Notes: generated by a model from the sequence alone, not told the origin. Positions 25,787 to 35,571 are shown, counted from the stretch's first letter. The stretch: DNA of 64,000 nt from Dyadobacter jejuensis (GCF_003149085.1 NZ_QGDT01000001.1:868001-932000), one strand, 5' to 3'. Numbers and translations are program-made.

Positions 25787-26548
25787 TTATAACCTTTCGA
25801 CATGATTGAATAATTCGAATAGACGGTCTTTCTTAGTCCTTGACACCGATATTTGTTCACCATCGTCCATGATAATATATCCTCCGTCATTTCTTACGAA
25901 CTTCTTGATATACTGAGGGTTAATCAGGTGGGAATGGTGCACCCTGACGAATCCGCTTTCCTGCAACACCCGTTCAACCTCCTTTAAAGTCCGACAAATG
26001 AGGTGTTTGGATTTGTCGAGGCAGTATAACCTGGTGTAATTGCTCTCACTTTCACAGCGCATAATGGATTTTATTTCAATAAATTCCAGGCCATCTGAGG
26101 TAGGAAGGGCCACTTTTGTCTTCAGGCGGTTGGTATTGGTCAGTAAGTCATGCATCATATGCAGCTGATTTAGGGCTAAGGTTTTATTTTTCTTCTCCTT
26201 CCACCTTACGATAGTGTCCTGTAAATCCTCCTCGTCTACAGGTTTTAGTAGATAGCTGATTGCACTATAAGTAAACGCCTTGATGGCGTATTGGTCATAG
26301 GCGGTCACGAATACCACATCAAAATTCAGGTCTTCCACTTCGCTCAACAGTTCGAAGCCGTTGAGGCCTGGCATTTCTATGTCCAGAAATATCAAGTCGA
26401 CCTGGTTAGCCTTGATGAACTCAAGGGCCATTTTGGATTCATTGAACTTCCCTAAAATGGTGAGTTCCGGGTGATTTTTTTTAAGTAGCATCGCCAGGCT
26501 TTCTGTGCAATGCAGCTCATCGTCTACTAGTATGGTTGTATACATCAT
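25787..26548 (-). CDS. LytTR-family response regulator
   Basis: The 253-residue protein has an N-terminal receiver domain with the phospho-acceptor Asp56 (LIFLDIEMPG) and a C-terminal LytTR DNA-binding domain (about 150-250; FVRVHHSHLINPQYI). It overlaps the end of the sensor kinase gene by 4 bases and must be its cognate output. Such pairs in Bacteroidota regulate cell-surface and polysaccharide genes; targets here are unknown. Confidence 0.93.
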   Translation of the reverse strand: MMYTTILVDDELHCTESLAMLLKKNHPELTILGKFNESKMALEFIKANQVDLIFLDIEMPGLNGFELLSEVEDLNFDVVFVTAYDQYAIKAFTYSAISYLLKPVDEEDLQDTIVRWKEKKNKTLALNQLHMMHDLLTNTNRLKTKVALPTSDGLEFIEIKSIMRCESESNYTRLYCLDKSKHLICRTLKEVERVLQESGFVRVHHSHLINPQYIKKFVRNDGGYIIMDDGEQISVSRTKKDRLFELFNHVERL

Positions 26549-28587
26549 AATTCGGGTTTATAGATGAAGGTGATTCGGGTGCCACTGGCTAATTCATCTT
26601 CATACAGATCGGTGACAGTAACTTCTATTTTTGATTTAAAATGATCGTTAAAAAGGGCTATGCGCTCATCCGAGATAATCATTCCCAAGCTTTGTTTGTC
26701 GTGCATCCTACTATGGGTGGCCGAGGTTTGTCGGCCTACCCCGTTGTCTTCAATGGTGATCATATAGCCGGTTTCGCAGGTACTGACTCTTATTTCTACT
26801 TTTTTTTGTGCTTTGTTGCTTGGTACCAGCCCATGCTTAATGGCATTTTCGATATAGGGTTGCAGGAGCATAGGAGGTACTATAATTTCGGTGGTATCCA
26901 CGTCGTCGGGTATATCGAAGAGGTACTCGAAACCCCTACTGAATCGTAAGCTTTCGAGCTGCAGGTAGAGCCGGTTCATTTCGATCTCATCGTCCAGATT
27001 GATAATGTGTTCTCGGGAGTTTTGCAAAATATGACGTAAAAGTTTCGAAAACCTGGTCAGGTAGTTAGAGGCTACCTCATAGTTCTCAGTAAGTATTTGG
27101 TATCGGATAGAGTTGAGGCTGTTAAAGATAAAATGGGGGTTCATCTGACTCCTGAGGGCCTTCATTTCCATTTCTGATAATTTTTTCTCCAAATCCGATC
27201 GAAGTCCTTTCTGTTTTTGGATTTCAATCAGGCGGTTTTTTTCGATGACTTCCGCAGTTCTTTCCGCCACCATTTTTTCGAGACGTTCAGTTTCAGTAGC
27301 GGCCATTCGGCGGTTCAGTACCAATTGGTCGATATAGTCCTTGGAGGCCTGCTCCTTAGCTACTTGGGTGAGCCTTATCTTGTAACCTAAAGCCAGGGCA
27401 AAGCATAAACTCTCGAGCAATATCCCTGTTTTAAATAGTATAATAGGGTTGAGTCCTATATCTCCGAAAAACAAATGACGGGTTTTGGGATCCACCATGA
27501 TGGCAAGGAGACCACCTAGTATAAAAAAGGAGCTACCTACAATAAGGAACCATTTTAAGGGGCTCCTCACTGCGATTCCTATCCAGATTAGCCCAGCGAT
27601 AGACAGGGGTAGGATGATCAACCTGGAAATGCCAAATGCCTTTTTCTGCAAAAGGAAGTCGAGATGATATAAATTGTATGTCAATAAGGAGAGGCCACCT
27701 ATGACTAGCAAGAAAATGAATCCCTTAAGGGCTTTGTTTAAGGCGGGATAGCGCTGGTCGATATCGAGGAGGGCCTTTCCAAAAGCGATATATGCGGCGA
27801 AGAAAAGGTATTGGATAGGTTCACCTAGCTTGTAGGTGATGGGGTAGTCGAGATAGGCCAGTCGGGCTATAAATGAAAATGGGAGGGTCTTCACCAGAAG
27901 CGCATAAATAGCGGCTCCTAATAAATAAAGTGAATAGAGCAAGAATAGGGATTCTCGAACTTTAAGAAAGATAAAAACGAAGAATATCATCGCAAAGCAG
28001 ACTGCTCCCAAAAAGAATCCATTAAACTCTATCTGCCCGATGCTGCTTCGGTAATTGGCGATGGTCTCCTTGAGGGATTCCTCACGAGTCTGTACGTAAA
28101 TGTCCCGAAGAGAGCGTGAGCGGCCTTCATCGCTCCAGAGCCGTATATATAAGACCATATGCTGCCCGGGTGCACAGCGGATCGGTATTATATTGGGGTC
28201 TTCATAAAATGGCCATCGGTTTAGGTCCACATAGGGGCCACCCAGTATGGTGGGATGAACCTGGTTTTTTTTATCCCAAACCGAAATGCTATCGGCATAC
28301 CAAATGTCGAGATCGAAGTAAACTGTCGAATCGGTGTCGTTTTTAATGGTGGTTTTGAGCCAGGTGTAATTGGTACTATCGGCTGGGGATTGCCCATTGA
28401 GTAGAGTCCACTGCTCCGTTACGGGAATTTGGTTGGGATGGGCGGCACTATGGTTGAGGTGGTAGAGCCTTCCTAGCTTCCATAGGTAGTCGTACTGTTT
28501 AATACTCGTCCAAGCCAAGGTGTCCTGGCCTAAAGCAATAGCGGCCAAGCTGTTCAATAACAGTAGAAGTATAACACGTGATCGCAT
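26545..28587 (-). CDS. 7TMR-DISM sensor histidine kinase (PF06580 type)
   Basis: The 680-residue protein has a signal peptide, an extracytoplasmic DISM sensor domain (about 30-165) of the carbohydrate-binding type and seven membrane segments (about 190-400). A coiled coil (about 405-465), a PF06580 phospho-acceptor segment with the His in QMNPHFIFNSLNSIRYQ (about 481) and an ATPase domain (ENAIKHG, DNGVGR) follow. It senses an extracellular, possibly sugar-like signal and passes phosphate to the LytTR regulator encoded downstream with a 4-base overlap. Confidence 0.92.
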   Translation of the reverse strand: MRSRVILLLLLNSLAAIALGQDTLAWTSIKQYDYLWKLGRLYHLNHSAAHPNQIPVTEQWTLLNGQSPADSTNYTWLKTTIKNDTDSTVYFDLDIWYADSISVWDKKNQVHPTILGGPYVDLNRWPFYEDPNIIPIRCAPGQHMVLYIRLWSDEGRSRSLRDIYVQTREESLKETIANYRSSIGQIEFNGFFLGAVCFAMIFFVFIFLKVRESLFLLYSLYLLGAAIYALLVKTLPFSFIARLAYLDYPITYKLGEPIQYLFFAAYIAFGKALLDIDQRYPALNKALKGFIFLLVIGGLSLLTYNLYHLDFLLQKKAFGISRLIILPLSIAGLIWIGIAVRSPLKWFLIVGSSFFILGGLLAIMVDPKTRHLFFGDIGLNPIILFKTGILLESLCFALALGYKIRLTQVAKEQASKDYIDQLVLNRRMAATETERLEKMVAERTAEVIEKNRLIEIQKQKGLRSDLEKKLSEMEMKALRSQMNPHFIFNSLNSIRYQILTENYEVASNYLTRFSKLLRHILQNSREHIINLDDEIEMNRLYLQLESLRFSRGFEYLFDIPDDVDTTEIIVPPMLLQPYIENAIKHGLVPSNKAQKKVEIRVSTCETGYMITIEDNGVGRQTSATHSRMHDKQSLGMIISDERIALFNDHFKSKIEVTVTDLYEDELASGTRITFIYKPEL

Positions 28588-28989
28588 GGCCCTGGTCGTT
28601 GGGAATATTACAAAAATACGAGCTTTTGTAGATTATTCATGGGCTGGTTAGCAGGCAAGGGGTTTCGGTTAGTAACTGGTGTAGTGTCTCTTTACAATTT
28701 TGAGGACACTACACCAATCTCCGTGGGGTCATATAGGTTCATATGCTAACCGGATGCGAGTCGGGGAGGAGCTTTTTGAAGGCGCCTGCAGATAAGCAGC
28801 TGCTAAATAGAAATTGCAATTGACTTAGTGAAGCGCATCAGTGGCTCAATGACGCGCGCTAATGAGCTACTCAAGCAGTATTTTTACCTTACCTTACATA
28901 CTCGCCATGGCCTCCTAATAGGGTCGCCGGGACGAATGATTCCAGTAAAAATTGGATTGAAATTCTATTTTACACTATACCACACCCTT
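28588..28989. other. 402-base gap with a 12-bp inverted repeat, no gene seen
   Basis: A candidate -7 element TATTTTTG for the sensor kinase lies at 28611-28618 (minus strand). A perfect 12-bp inverted repeat TGGTGTAGTGTC/GACACTACACCA (28677-28688 and 28705-28716) has a 16-base loop and no adjoining U-run. The rest, 28717-28989, shows no convincing reading frame or RNA gene. Confidence 0.4.
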
Positions 28990-30411
28990 TTAATCCCATA
29001 ATTCGGCATTCTTAATATTAAGTTTCTTGGCACTGAATACGGGGTCCTTGCCGGCATCTTTTTGTTCCTTATAGTCTTTTAGCGCTAGTAAAGCGGGTTT
29101 TCTAAGCATTAGAATGGCGATGATGTTCAGCCATGCCATGAGTCCCACGCCAATATCACCGATGGTCCAGGCTAGTTCGGCCGTTTTGATAGTCCCATAA
29201 AATGTAGCCACTAATATCAGGGCTCGTAGGCCGTAGAGGTATATCTTTCCTTGCTTTTTTCCAATCAGATAGCTTAAGTTCGTTTCGGCTATATAATAAT
29301 AAGCCATGATGGTAGTAAATGCGAAGAATAATAGGGCTATCGATATAAAGCCACTGCCCACACTAGGCAAATGGGTGTTGATAGCCGCTTGAGTAAAATC
29401 CGATCCGATGGTCAGTCCCGGTACGTGCTCTACTAAGAAGCCGCCCTCGGGGTTTACCACATTGTACTGGCCTGTAAACAGGATCATTAGAGCGGTGGCT
29501 GTACATACGAAGAAGGTGTCGACGTACACCGAAAAGGCCTGTACCAAGCCCTGTTTGGCGGGGTGGTTTACCTCTGCAGCGGCGGCAGCGTGTGGGGCAG
29601 TGCCTTGGCCAGCTTCATTAGAGTAAATCCCCCTCTTAACTCCCCATGCAACGGCCATACCAAATATGCCGGAGAAGGTGGCTTCCAAGTCGAACGCCGA
29701 TCTAAATATTAGGGCAAAAATGGAGGGGACTTCTTTGATATTCATCAGGATAATAATAATGGCCATCAGCATATAAGCCCCAGCCATAAAGGGCACCACG
29801 AGTTCGGCTACTCGTCCGATTCTTTTAACACCTCCAAAAATGATCAATGCCAATGAAAGGGTGACGAAGGCGCCAGTCCATTCGACGGGTATGCCAAAGG
29901 CCGTATTGGCACTAAGGGCTATGCTGTTGCTTTGAACCCCAGGTAGGAACAGGGCGGTACTCATGATGGTAGCGACGGCGAATACAATGGCATACCATTT
30001 AATTCCTAGCCCTTTCTCGATATAGTAGGCCGGGCCACCTCTGTATTGGTCATTATTAACTTGTTTGTAGATCTGCCCTAAAGTAGCCTCCACATAAGCA
30101 GATGCTGCACCCAGAAAGGCAATGGACCACATCCAAAAAACGGCGCCAGGCCCGCCCATAGCGATGGCGGTGGCTACTCCGGCAATATTCCCGGTGCCGA
30201 CTCGCCCTGAGATGGCGATGGTGAAAGCCTGAAAAGAACTGACCCCTTTTTGAGACGATTCACCTCCAAACAATAGCATCACCATGTCTTTTAAATAGCG
30301 CACCTGCAAAAAACCAGTACGAATTGAAAAGTAGATGCCCGAACCGAGACAAAGGATAATTAATGCATTACTCCAAACTATATTATTGATGACTCCAACG
30401 ATTTCTTCCAT
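28990..30411 (-). CDS. Sodium:alanine/glycine symporter (AgcS/SSS-like amino acid carrier)
   Basis: The 473-residue inner-membrane protein has about 10-11 membrane segments. Signature stretches of the AgcS family are present: GNIAGVATAIAMGGPGAVFWMW near the N-terminus and GVKRGIYSNEAGQGTAPHAAAAA in the middle. It imports alanine or glycine with Na+ (or H+). The gene is divergent from nhaA, which exports Na+, so the two may share upstream control; this is inference from position. Confidence 0.93.
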   Translation of the reverse strand: MEEIVGVINNIVWSNALIILCLGSGIYFSIRTGFLQVRYLKDMVMLLFGGESSQKGVSSFQAFTIAISGRVGTGNIAGVATAIAMGGPGAVFWMWSIAFLGAASAYVEATLGQIYKQVNNDQYRGGPAYYIEKGLGIKWYAIVFAVATIMSTALFLPGVQSNSIALSANTAFGIPVEWTGAFVTLSLALIIFGGVKRIGRVAELVVPFMAGAYMLMAIIIILMNIKEVPSIFALIFRSAFDLEATFSGIFGMAVAWGVKRGIYSNEAGQGTAPHAAAAAEVNHPAKQGLVQAFSVYVDTFFVCTATALMILFTGQYNVVNPEGGFLVEHVPGLTIGSDFTQAAINTHLPSVGSGFISIALLFFAFTTIMAYYYIAETNLSYLIGKKQGKIYLYGLRALILVATFYGTIKTAELAWTIGDIGVGLMAWLNIIAILMLRKPALLALKDYKEQKDAGKDPVFSAKKLNIKNAELWD

Positions 30412-30728
30412 ATGGGATTTGTCGTCAGGCTATAGGGCCTGACTTTAGTAGATTAATTTTGGTTTAAAGAAAGGTTTATCACTTAAAAATATTAACAAGT
30501 AAGTTATTAATTTGCTAATATATCAATTGCTTTCGCTTTAATTTGGAATTATCAGAAAAACATCCAAATTATTCTGGATGTAGTTAGATTGGGAACCAGG
30601 GAAGGTATCCTTCCCTGGAATGGTTGTTTTGTGATTTTAGAAATAATTTTCATCATTATATTTATTTTAACTTCAACTACCTCTGAACATATGAAGCAGG
30701 GCCAAAAAAATTGGCTAATTTTGTGACC
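30412..30728 (+). other. Divergent region of agcS-like gene and nhaA with two hairpins
   Basis: The 317-base gap is AT-rich. It has two adjacent hairpins upstream of nhaA: CATCCA/TGGATG (30561-30566 with 30575-30580) and CCAGGGAAGG/CCTTCCCTGG (30596-30605 with 30609-30618, 3-base loop). As both flanking genes point away, these are not ordinary terminators and may belong to the nhaA leader. No gene is seen. Confidence 0.45.
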
Positions 30729-31940
30729 ATGGCAAAGCTTATAAACCTCAAACCATTTAAGGAATTTTTCCAATCAGGATCCATCGGTGGACTTATCTTG
30801 ATTGGATGTGTATTTATTTCGATGATCATCGCCAATACCGATGCAGGCCCTGCCTTCGAGGCTTTGCTTGCTAAGGAGATGGGCATACACACCGACACGC
30901 TTCATCTGAGATATCCTATCTTACTCTGGATCAACGATGGTTTGATGGCCATTTTCTTTTTGCTAGTGGGCTTAGAAATAAAGCGGGAGCTTGTTGAGGG
31001 GGAGCTGTCGTCCTTGAAAAAAGCGGCCTTGCCAATTTTTGCCGCCTTAGGAGGGGTTTTGGTGCCGGCATCTATTTATTTCCTGATCAATAAAGGGACT
31101 CATACGGCCAGTGGATGGGGGATTCCGATGGCCACCGATATTGCTTTCGCCATTGCCATCATCAATATGCTAGGCGATAAGGTGCCTGCATCGTTGAAAA
31201 TCTTTCTGGCCGCTCTGGCTATTGTAGACGATCTGATGGCCATTTTGGTGATTGCCGTTTTCTATTCATCCAATCTACATTTCGAATATTTATTTTATGC
31301 CGGGGGCATCTTTTTATTCCTCCTAGCGCTCAATAAGGTGGGAGTCAAAAGCTTATGGGCCTACCTGATTCCAGGTGCCTTTATCTGGTATTTTATTCAC
31401 CATTCCGGTGTTCATGCTACTATTGCAGGGGTGCTTACTGCTTTTGCTATTCCTACAACACCCGATGCTAAAGAGTCGCCCTTGGAAAAACTAGAACATA
31501 TTCTAGTTAACCCAGTCAACTTTTTCATTATGCCTCTTTTTGCTTTGGCCAATACCAATATCCGTTTTCAAAGTGAAATGCTTGAGGGACTTACCACCCC
31601 TTTGGGAATTGGTATTATTGCGGGCTTAGTCCTAGGAAAGCCGATTGGCATCGCAACGCTATCCTGGTTGTCGGTTAAGTTGGGTTTCTCCAATTTGCCT
31701 AACCGAGCGGGCTGGAAGCATGTTATTGGGGTAGGTATGCTGGGTGGGATTGGCTTCACCATGTCGGTCTTTATCGCCATATTATCCTTTGCCGGCGAGA
31801 ATTTGATCATGGCTGAAGCGAAATTTGCCATCCTTTTGGGCTCAGTGGTCTCTGGAGCTTTGGGCTATACCTGGTTGTCGCTTTTGGATAAAAAGACGGT
31901 AGTTCGCAGCCGTCATCAAGCAACAGAAACTACGGTATAA
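30729..31940 (+). CDS. nhaA: Na+/H+ antiporter NhaA
   Basis: The ATG at 30729 (MAKLINLKPFKEFF) gives 403 residues; a TTG 18 bases upstream is a weaker start. The protein has about 12 membrane segments. The ion-binding aspartate pair is in LAIVDDLMAILVI, preceded by the ATDIAFAIAI helix, both hallmarks of NhaA. It expels Na+ (and Li+) in exchange for protons. The DUF389 gene follows 76 bases later on the same strand. Confidence 0.96.
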   Translation: MAKLINLKPFKEFFQSGSIGGLILIGCVFISMIIANTDAGPAFEALLAKEMGIHTDTLHLRYPILLWINDGLMAIFFLLVGLEIKRELVEGELSSLKKAALPIFAALGGVLVPASIYFLINKGTHTASGWGIPMATDIAFAIAIINMLGDKVPASLKIFLAALAIVDDLMAILVIAVFYSSNLHFEYLFYAGGIFLFLLALNKVGVKSLWAYLIPGAFIWYFIHHSGVHATIAGVLTAFAIPTTPDAKESPLEKLEHILVNPVNFFIMPLFALANTNIRFQSEMLEGLTTPLGIGIIAGLVLGKPIGIATLSWLSVKLGFSNLPNRAGWKHVIGVGMLGGIGFTMSVFIAILSFAGENLIMAEAKFAILLGSVVSGALGYTWLSLLDKKTVVRSRHQATETTV

Positions 31941-32016
31941 CGTCCCTGCCGGCGACTTGGTAAAATACTCTTTCCCTTTGCGCTATTATTGACATATATT
32001 CGCATTTCTTTTTTAA

Positions 32017-33348
32017 ATGACGAATACTATGGGATTAAAGGATATTCTTTCCAAGTTCGATATATCCTCCGAACGGGAAGACTATACCACCATTCATGAT
32101 ACGGTGGAACTGGGAATAGAATTTAAGGGTACTAATTTATGGATCCTTATTTTTGCTATTTTTATCGCCTCCATTGGGCTTAATGTGAATAGTACGGCCG
32201 TAATTATCGGTGCCATGCTTATATCGCCTCTTATGGGGCCCATATTGGGCATCGGCTATAGTATAGCGACCTACGATTTTCCCCTACTTCGAAAGTCTAT
32301 AGTGCATTATTTATTTGCCGTAATGGCCGGACTGGTCACTTCGGCTATCTACTTTTTCGTAACGCCCATCTACCAAGCGCATTCGGAGTTACTAGCGAGA
32401 ACGCAGCCTAATATTTATGACGTGCTTATTGCGCTTCTGGGCGGCTTGGCCGGTATGGTCGCCTTATCGAGCCGCAACCGGGGCAACGTAATACCGGGTG
32501 TGGCCATCGCCACGGCCCTGATGCCACCGCTCTGTACCGCGGGGTACGGCTTGGCTACCCTGCAATGGAATTTCTTTTTTGGTGCCTTGTATTTGCTATT
32601 GATCAATACGGTGTTTATAGGTACCGCTACGCTCCTTACGGTTCGAATTCTGAATTACCCCATCCGGTTTTATACCGACGAAGGAAAAAAGCGATCGGCC
32701 AATCGTTGGGTTTCGTTTATAGTGGTACTTACGGCCGTGCCCAGTCTTTATTATGGTTATTTGCTGGTTCAGCAGGAACAGTTTACGCAGAACGCCAATC
32801 GGTTTGTAGTGAACGAAAGCTATATAGAGGGTGACTACTTGTTGAAAACCGATTTTAATTATGGTCAGAGGGAAATTGTGCTGACCTATGGGGGTAAAAA
32901 AATCGGGGAAGATGAAAAACAAAGACTCCAACAACGCCTCTCCATTTATGGGTTGGCCGATACGGAAGTCATTATCCAGCAGGGTTTTTCGGTTAATGAT
33001 GACGTGCAAGCCGTTCAGGAACTCTCCAAGGCCGACAAATACGCCGCCGAGATCAACCAGCTGAAATCGACCCTTAGTCTGAATTTGGCTAAGGAGGATA
33101 GCATTCGCCGGGCTGAGCTGATAGCCGACAATCTTTTTAAAGAGATTAAGTCGTTCTTTCCTGAGATATATTATATCTCGGCGCGTAAACAGGCCTTCTT
33201 TGGCGATTCAACCGCGGTTCCTACCTATACTGTGGTGGTATTAGGCTCCAAAGAGTCGAAGAAGACGATGAAAGAGTTACCAAAAATAAAAAAATGGCTT
33301 ACGGTACGCATGGGGACCGATTCCTTAAAACTCTTTGTAGAAAGGTGA
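32017..33348 (+). CDS. DUF389 family membrane protein
   Basis: The 443-residue protein has the DUF389 (TIGR00341-like) domain in its N-terminal half. About six membrane segments carry the conserved STAVIIGAMLISPLMGPILGIG and GVAIATALMPPLCTAGYG stretches. The C-terminal 200 residues are soluble and charged. The family is widespread and has no proven function, though transport is often suggested. It lies downstream of nhaA and may be co-transcribed. Confidence 0.88.
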   Translation: MTNTMGLKDILSKFDISSEREDYTTIHDTVELGIEFKGTNLWILIFAIFIASIGLNVNSTAVIIGAMLISPLMGPILGIGYSIATYDFPLLRKSIVHYLFAVMAGLVTSAIYFFVTPIYQAHSELLARTQPNIYDVLIALLGGLAGMVALSSRNRGNVIPGVAIATALMPPLCTAGYGLATLQWNFFFGALYLLLINTVFIGTATLLTVRILNYPIRFYTDEGKKRSANRWVSFIVVLTAVPSLYYGYLLVQQEQFTQNANRFVVNESYIEGDYLLKTDFNYGQREIVLTYGGKKIGEDEKQRLQQRLSIYGLADTEVIIQQGFSVNDDVQAVQELSKADKYAAEINQLKSTLSLNLAKEDSIRRAELIADNLFKEIKSFFPEIYYISARKQAFFGDSTAVPTYTVVVLGSKESKKTMKELPKIKKWLTVRMGTDSLKLFVER

Positions 33349-33363
33349 TTCTACAAAGAGTTT
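33328..33363. terminator. Bidirectional terminator overlapping the DUF389 stop codon
   Basis: A perfect 15-bp stem (33328-33342 with 33349-33363) and a 6-base loop span the stop codon of the DUF389 gene. It separates that gene from the two converging small genes. Confidence 0.75.
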
Positions 33364-33384
33364 AGGAGCCGAATAGGGGCGGTG

Positions 33385-33624
33385 CTATGCCGGATGAGCC
33401 GCCTCGGTATTGCCCCAAGCAAGTTCCCGAAATATTTCCTCTTGGGTGGCCTGAACCTGGTAGTACACATTGTTTTTTAGATAGATGGTACTGGCTTCTC
33501 CCTTTTTTATAGGAGCAATTTTCATCACATCTTGCTTGTGGATTATAATCTGAATAAGTCGCTGGCCTAGGAGTTGAAAGGTCCCTTTCTTCTCAGCCTC
33601 TTTGTGGGGGGTGAGGTGCTCCAT
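33385..33624 (-). CDS. Small protein of unknown function
   Basis: The 79-residue protein has no signal peptide or membrane segment. It is rich in charged residues, with a central IIIHKQDVMKIAPI segment and a VYYQVQATQEEIFRELAWG segment. I do not recognise a family. Its start codon overlaps the stop of the preceding 70-residue gene by one base (TAATG), so the two small genes are translated together. Confidence 0.6.
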   Translation of the reverse strand: MEHLTPHKEAEKKGTFQLLGQRLIQIIIHKQDVMKIAPIKKGEASTIYLKNNVYYQVQATQEEIFRELAWGNTEAAHPA

Positions 33625-33836
33625 TATGCCAAGGCTTCCTGATGATTGGTCGTTTTATGGTAGAGGATATAATACCCGTCCGATATGGCAAAATAGCCTA
33701 AGTCTTGCATTTGATGCTCTGCTAAGAATTTGGAGATCTCCTCTCTTGCCTCCACCTCGCCGGGGGTTCCCGAAACCATAATTACTGAACCCGCCTTAAT
33801 TTTATCTATTCCGCTGTCGCCTATGGATGCTATCAT
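33624..33836 (-). CDS. Small protein of unknown function, first gene of a coupled pair
   Basis: The 70-residue soluble protein opens with IGDSGIDKIKAGSVIMVSGTPGEVEAREEI and ends with a tyrosine-rich GYFAISDGYYILYHKTTN segment. No family is recognised. It precedes the 79-residue gene with a one-base stop/start overlap. Small size and lack of known homology make the call moderate, but the coupling supports both as genes. Confidence 0.6.
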   Translation of the reverse strand: MIASIGDSGIDKIKAGSVIMVSGTPGEVEAREEISKFLAEHQMQDLGYFAISDGYYILYHKTTNHQEALA

Positions 33837-34141
33837 GATTGCGTTGATTTAGTTTTGAATGATTTCAATCGTTTTTACAGATTAAAAAACAACTATGCCA
33901 AAACATTCGATTCTTGCTTTTTGATTGGGCTGAAAGTAAGGCGCCGGAGTAAGGCTTTGAAAATCAATAGGTATGAGGCGGGTAGGCCCATAAGGACCTT
34001 GGGTATTGTAGAAATAGGGGGCTGAAACGGGGAAAAATGAGGTGGGTATTTGATTCCCTTTTCAGTGTGGAAATCGTCTACTATGGCAGCATTGGTGGGG
34101 TCGTCGGGCTGCGAATAAGCAAGACGATGCCATAAAAGATA
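33837..34141. other. Gap of about 300 bases, nothing recognised
   Basis: No reading frame of plausible composition, RNA gene or repeat was found. It should contain the promoter of the two small genes at its left end, but no clear TANNTTTG element is visible there. Confidence 0.4.
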
Positions 34142-34190
34142 GCGGCCATAGCCTTATGACGAATAATCAACATAAAGAAGCTATGGCCGC
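34142..34190 (-). terminator. Terminator-like hairpin after the TPR gene
   Basis: The arms GCGGCCATAGC (34142-34152) and GCTATGGCCGC (34180-34190) pair perfectly, and an inner CTTATG/CATAAAG extends the stem with one bulge. It begins 11 bases past the TPR gene stop on the minus strand and is followed by a moderately T-rich stretch. Confidence 0.6.
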
Positions 34191-34200
34191 AAGTATTTTA

Positions 34201-35571
34201 TTAATTACAGTAAGATGCTATTAAGGTATAGGCTTGTTTGTAGCCCATTCCACCTGCCGTACTAAGGTCCTCGCAGCCTTCGGGGACGAGTCCAATATTG
34301 AGCTTGAACACACCTCGTAGGTAGTAGGCTTCGGTAAAGCTAGGTTCTAGCTTTAGGGTAGTTGTAAGGTCTAAGATAGCTTCCTGCTGATTGCCCCATT
34401 CAGAACGAATCAAAGCCCTTTGGTAAAATGCTTCAGAATAATTGGGGGAGAGCTCAATGGCCCTGGTCAGATCCTTGAAGGCAGATTTGGTATTGCCCGA
34501 TTTGGCATAGCTTGTACCCCGTAAAAAGTAGGCCTCGGCCCTTTCGTTGCTAATTTCCTTTATTTTGAAGTTTACGACTACTTCCTTTCTGAACTGGTTG
34601 AGCGTATCTAGAGAGAGCGGACCTACCGATGGCTCAGGTTTTGCCCAAAACTTCAGTGATTTTTTCTTTGGTGCAGCCAGATATTGGTTTTTTACCTTAA
34701 TGGCCATTTCCAGATCCTTAATGGCGCCCGCCTGGTCATTAAGTTTGGCTTTGGCGAATCCTCTTCCATAATAGGCTTCAACATTATTAGGTTCGAGCTC
34801 TAGGGTTTTATCGTAGTCTTGTACGGCACCTTCAAAATCCTCTAGTTTATTTTTTGCAAAACCCCGGTTGGTATGGTACCAGCTTTCGTCGGGATTCAGG
34901 GCCATGGCCTTGGTAAAGTCATCGACGGCTCCTTGGTAGTCGCCAAGTTCGAATTTGGCAAGGCCTCTGCTTCCATAAGCGCCCGTCCGTTTGGGGCTTA
35001 ACTCGATAACCCGGGTAAAATCTGCCAGACTTCCTGCGTATTCTTGAAGGTCTTGCCTGCAGCTTCCTCGGGCATAAAGGGCTGGTACATCGTCGGGATC
35101 CATTGAAAGCGCCTTGTCCAGATCTTGAAGGGCCAGTCTTAAGTTCTTAAGCTTGGCATGGCTCACCCCTCGGTTGTAGTAAGTTTTGGCTTGGTCGGGG
35201 TCGAGCTCAATGGCCATGCTGTAATCCTGTAGGGCGGAGGAGAATTCCTGTTGTAAGCTCTTGCACACGCCACGGCTTTCGAAATAAAGCGCCTCCTTGG
35301 GGTTAATTTGAATGGCCTTATCATAGTCGCTGATGGCTCCCCGGTAGTCCTTTAGGCTGGCTTTCGAAAGACCCCTGTTAAAATAACTCGGAGCATGGTC
35401 GGGGCTTAGGGCCAATACTTGGGTGAAGTCCTGGATGGCACCAACATAATTGCCGGTTCTTGCCTTGGTGTTACCTTCTTCGAAATAATCGGCAGCCGAA
35501 CGTTGCGCAATGGAAGAGGTGGATTTTAGTAGGGTCGTTAAAGCCAATAGGCCTAAGAATAAGTATTTCAT
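34201..35571 (-). CDS. Exported tetratricopeptide-repeat protein
   Basis: The 456-residue protein has a signal peptide (MKYLFLGLLALTTLLKSTSSIAQ split near residue 22) and then about ten TPR units of 34 residues. They run to about residue 300 (for example AYYGRGFAKAKLNDQAGAIKDLE), are interrupted by a linker at about 300-340, and resume to the end. TPR arrays mediate protein-protein contact; the partner is not known. It is probably periplasmic. It is divergent from the TlpA-like gene. Confidence 0.88.
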   Translation of the reverse strand: MKYLFLGLLALTTLLKSTSSIAQRSAADYFEEGNTKARTGNYVGAIQDFTQVLALSPDHAPSYFNRGLSKASLKDYRGAISDYDKAIQINPKEALYFESRGVCKSLQQEFSSALQDYSMAIELDPDQAKTYYNRGVSHAKLKNLRLALQDLDKALSMDPDDVPALYARGSCRQDLQEYAGSLADFTRVIELSPKRTGAYGSRGLAKFELGDYQGAVDDFTKAMALNPDESWYHTNRGFAKNKLEDFEGAVQDYDKTLELEPNNVEAYYGRGFAKAKLNDQAGAIKDLEMAIKVKNQYLAAPKKKSLKFWAKPEPSVGPLSLDTLNQFRKEVVVNFKIKEISNERAEAYFLRGTSYAKSGNTKSAFKDLTRAIELSPNYSEAFYQRALIRSEWGNQQEAILDLTTTLKLEPSFTEAYYLRGVFKLNIGLVPEGCEDLSTAGGMGYKQAYTLIASYCN

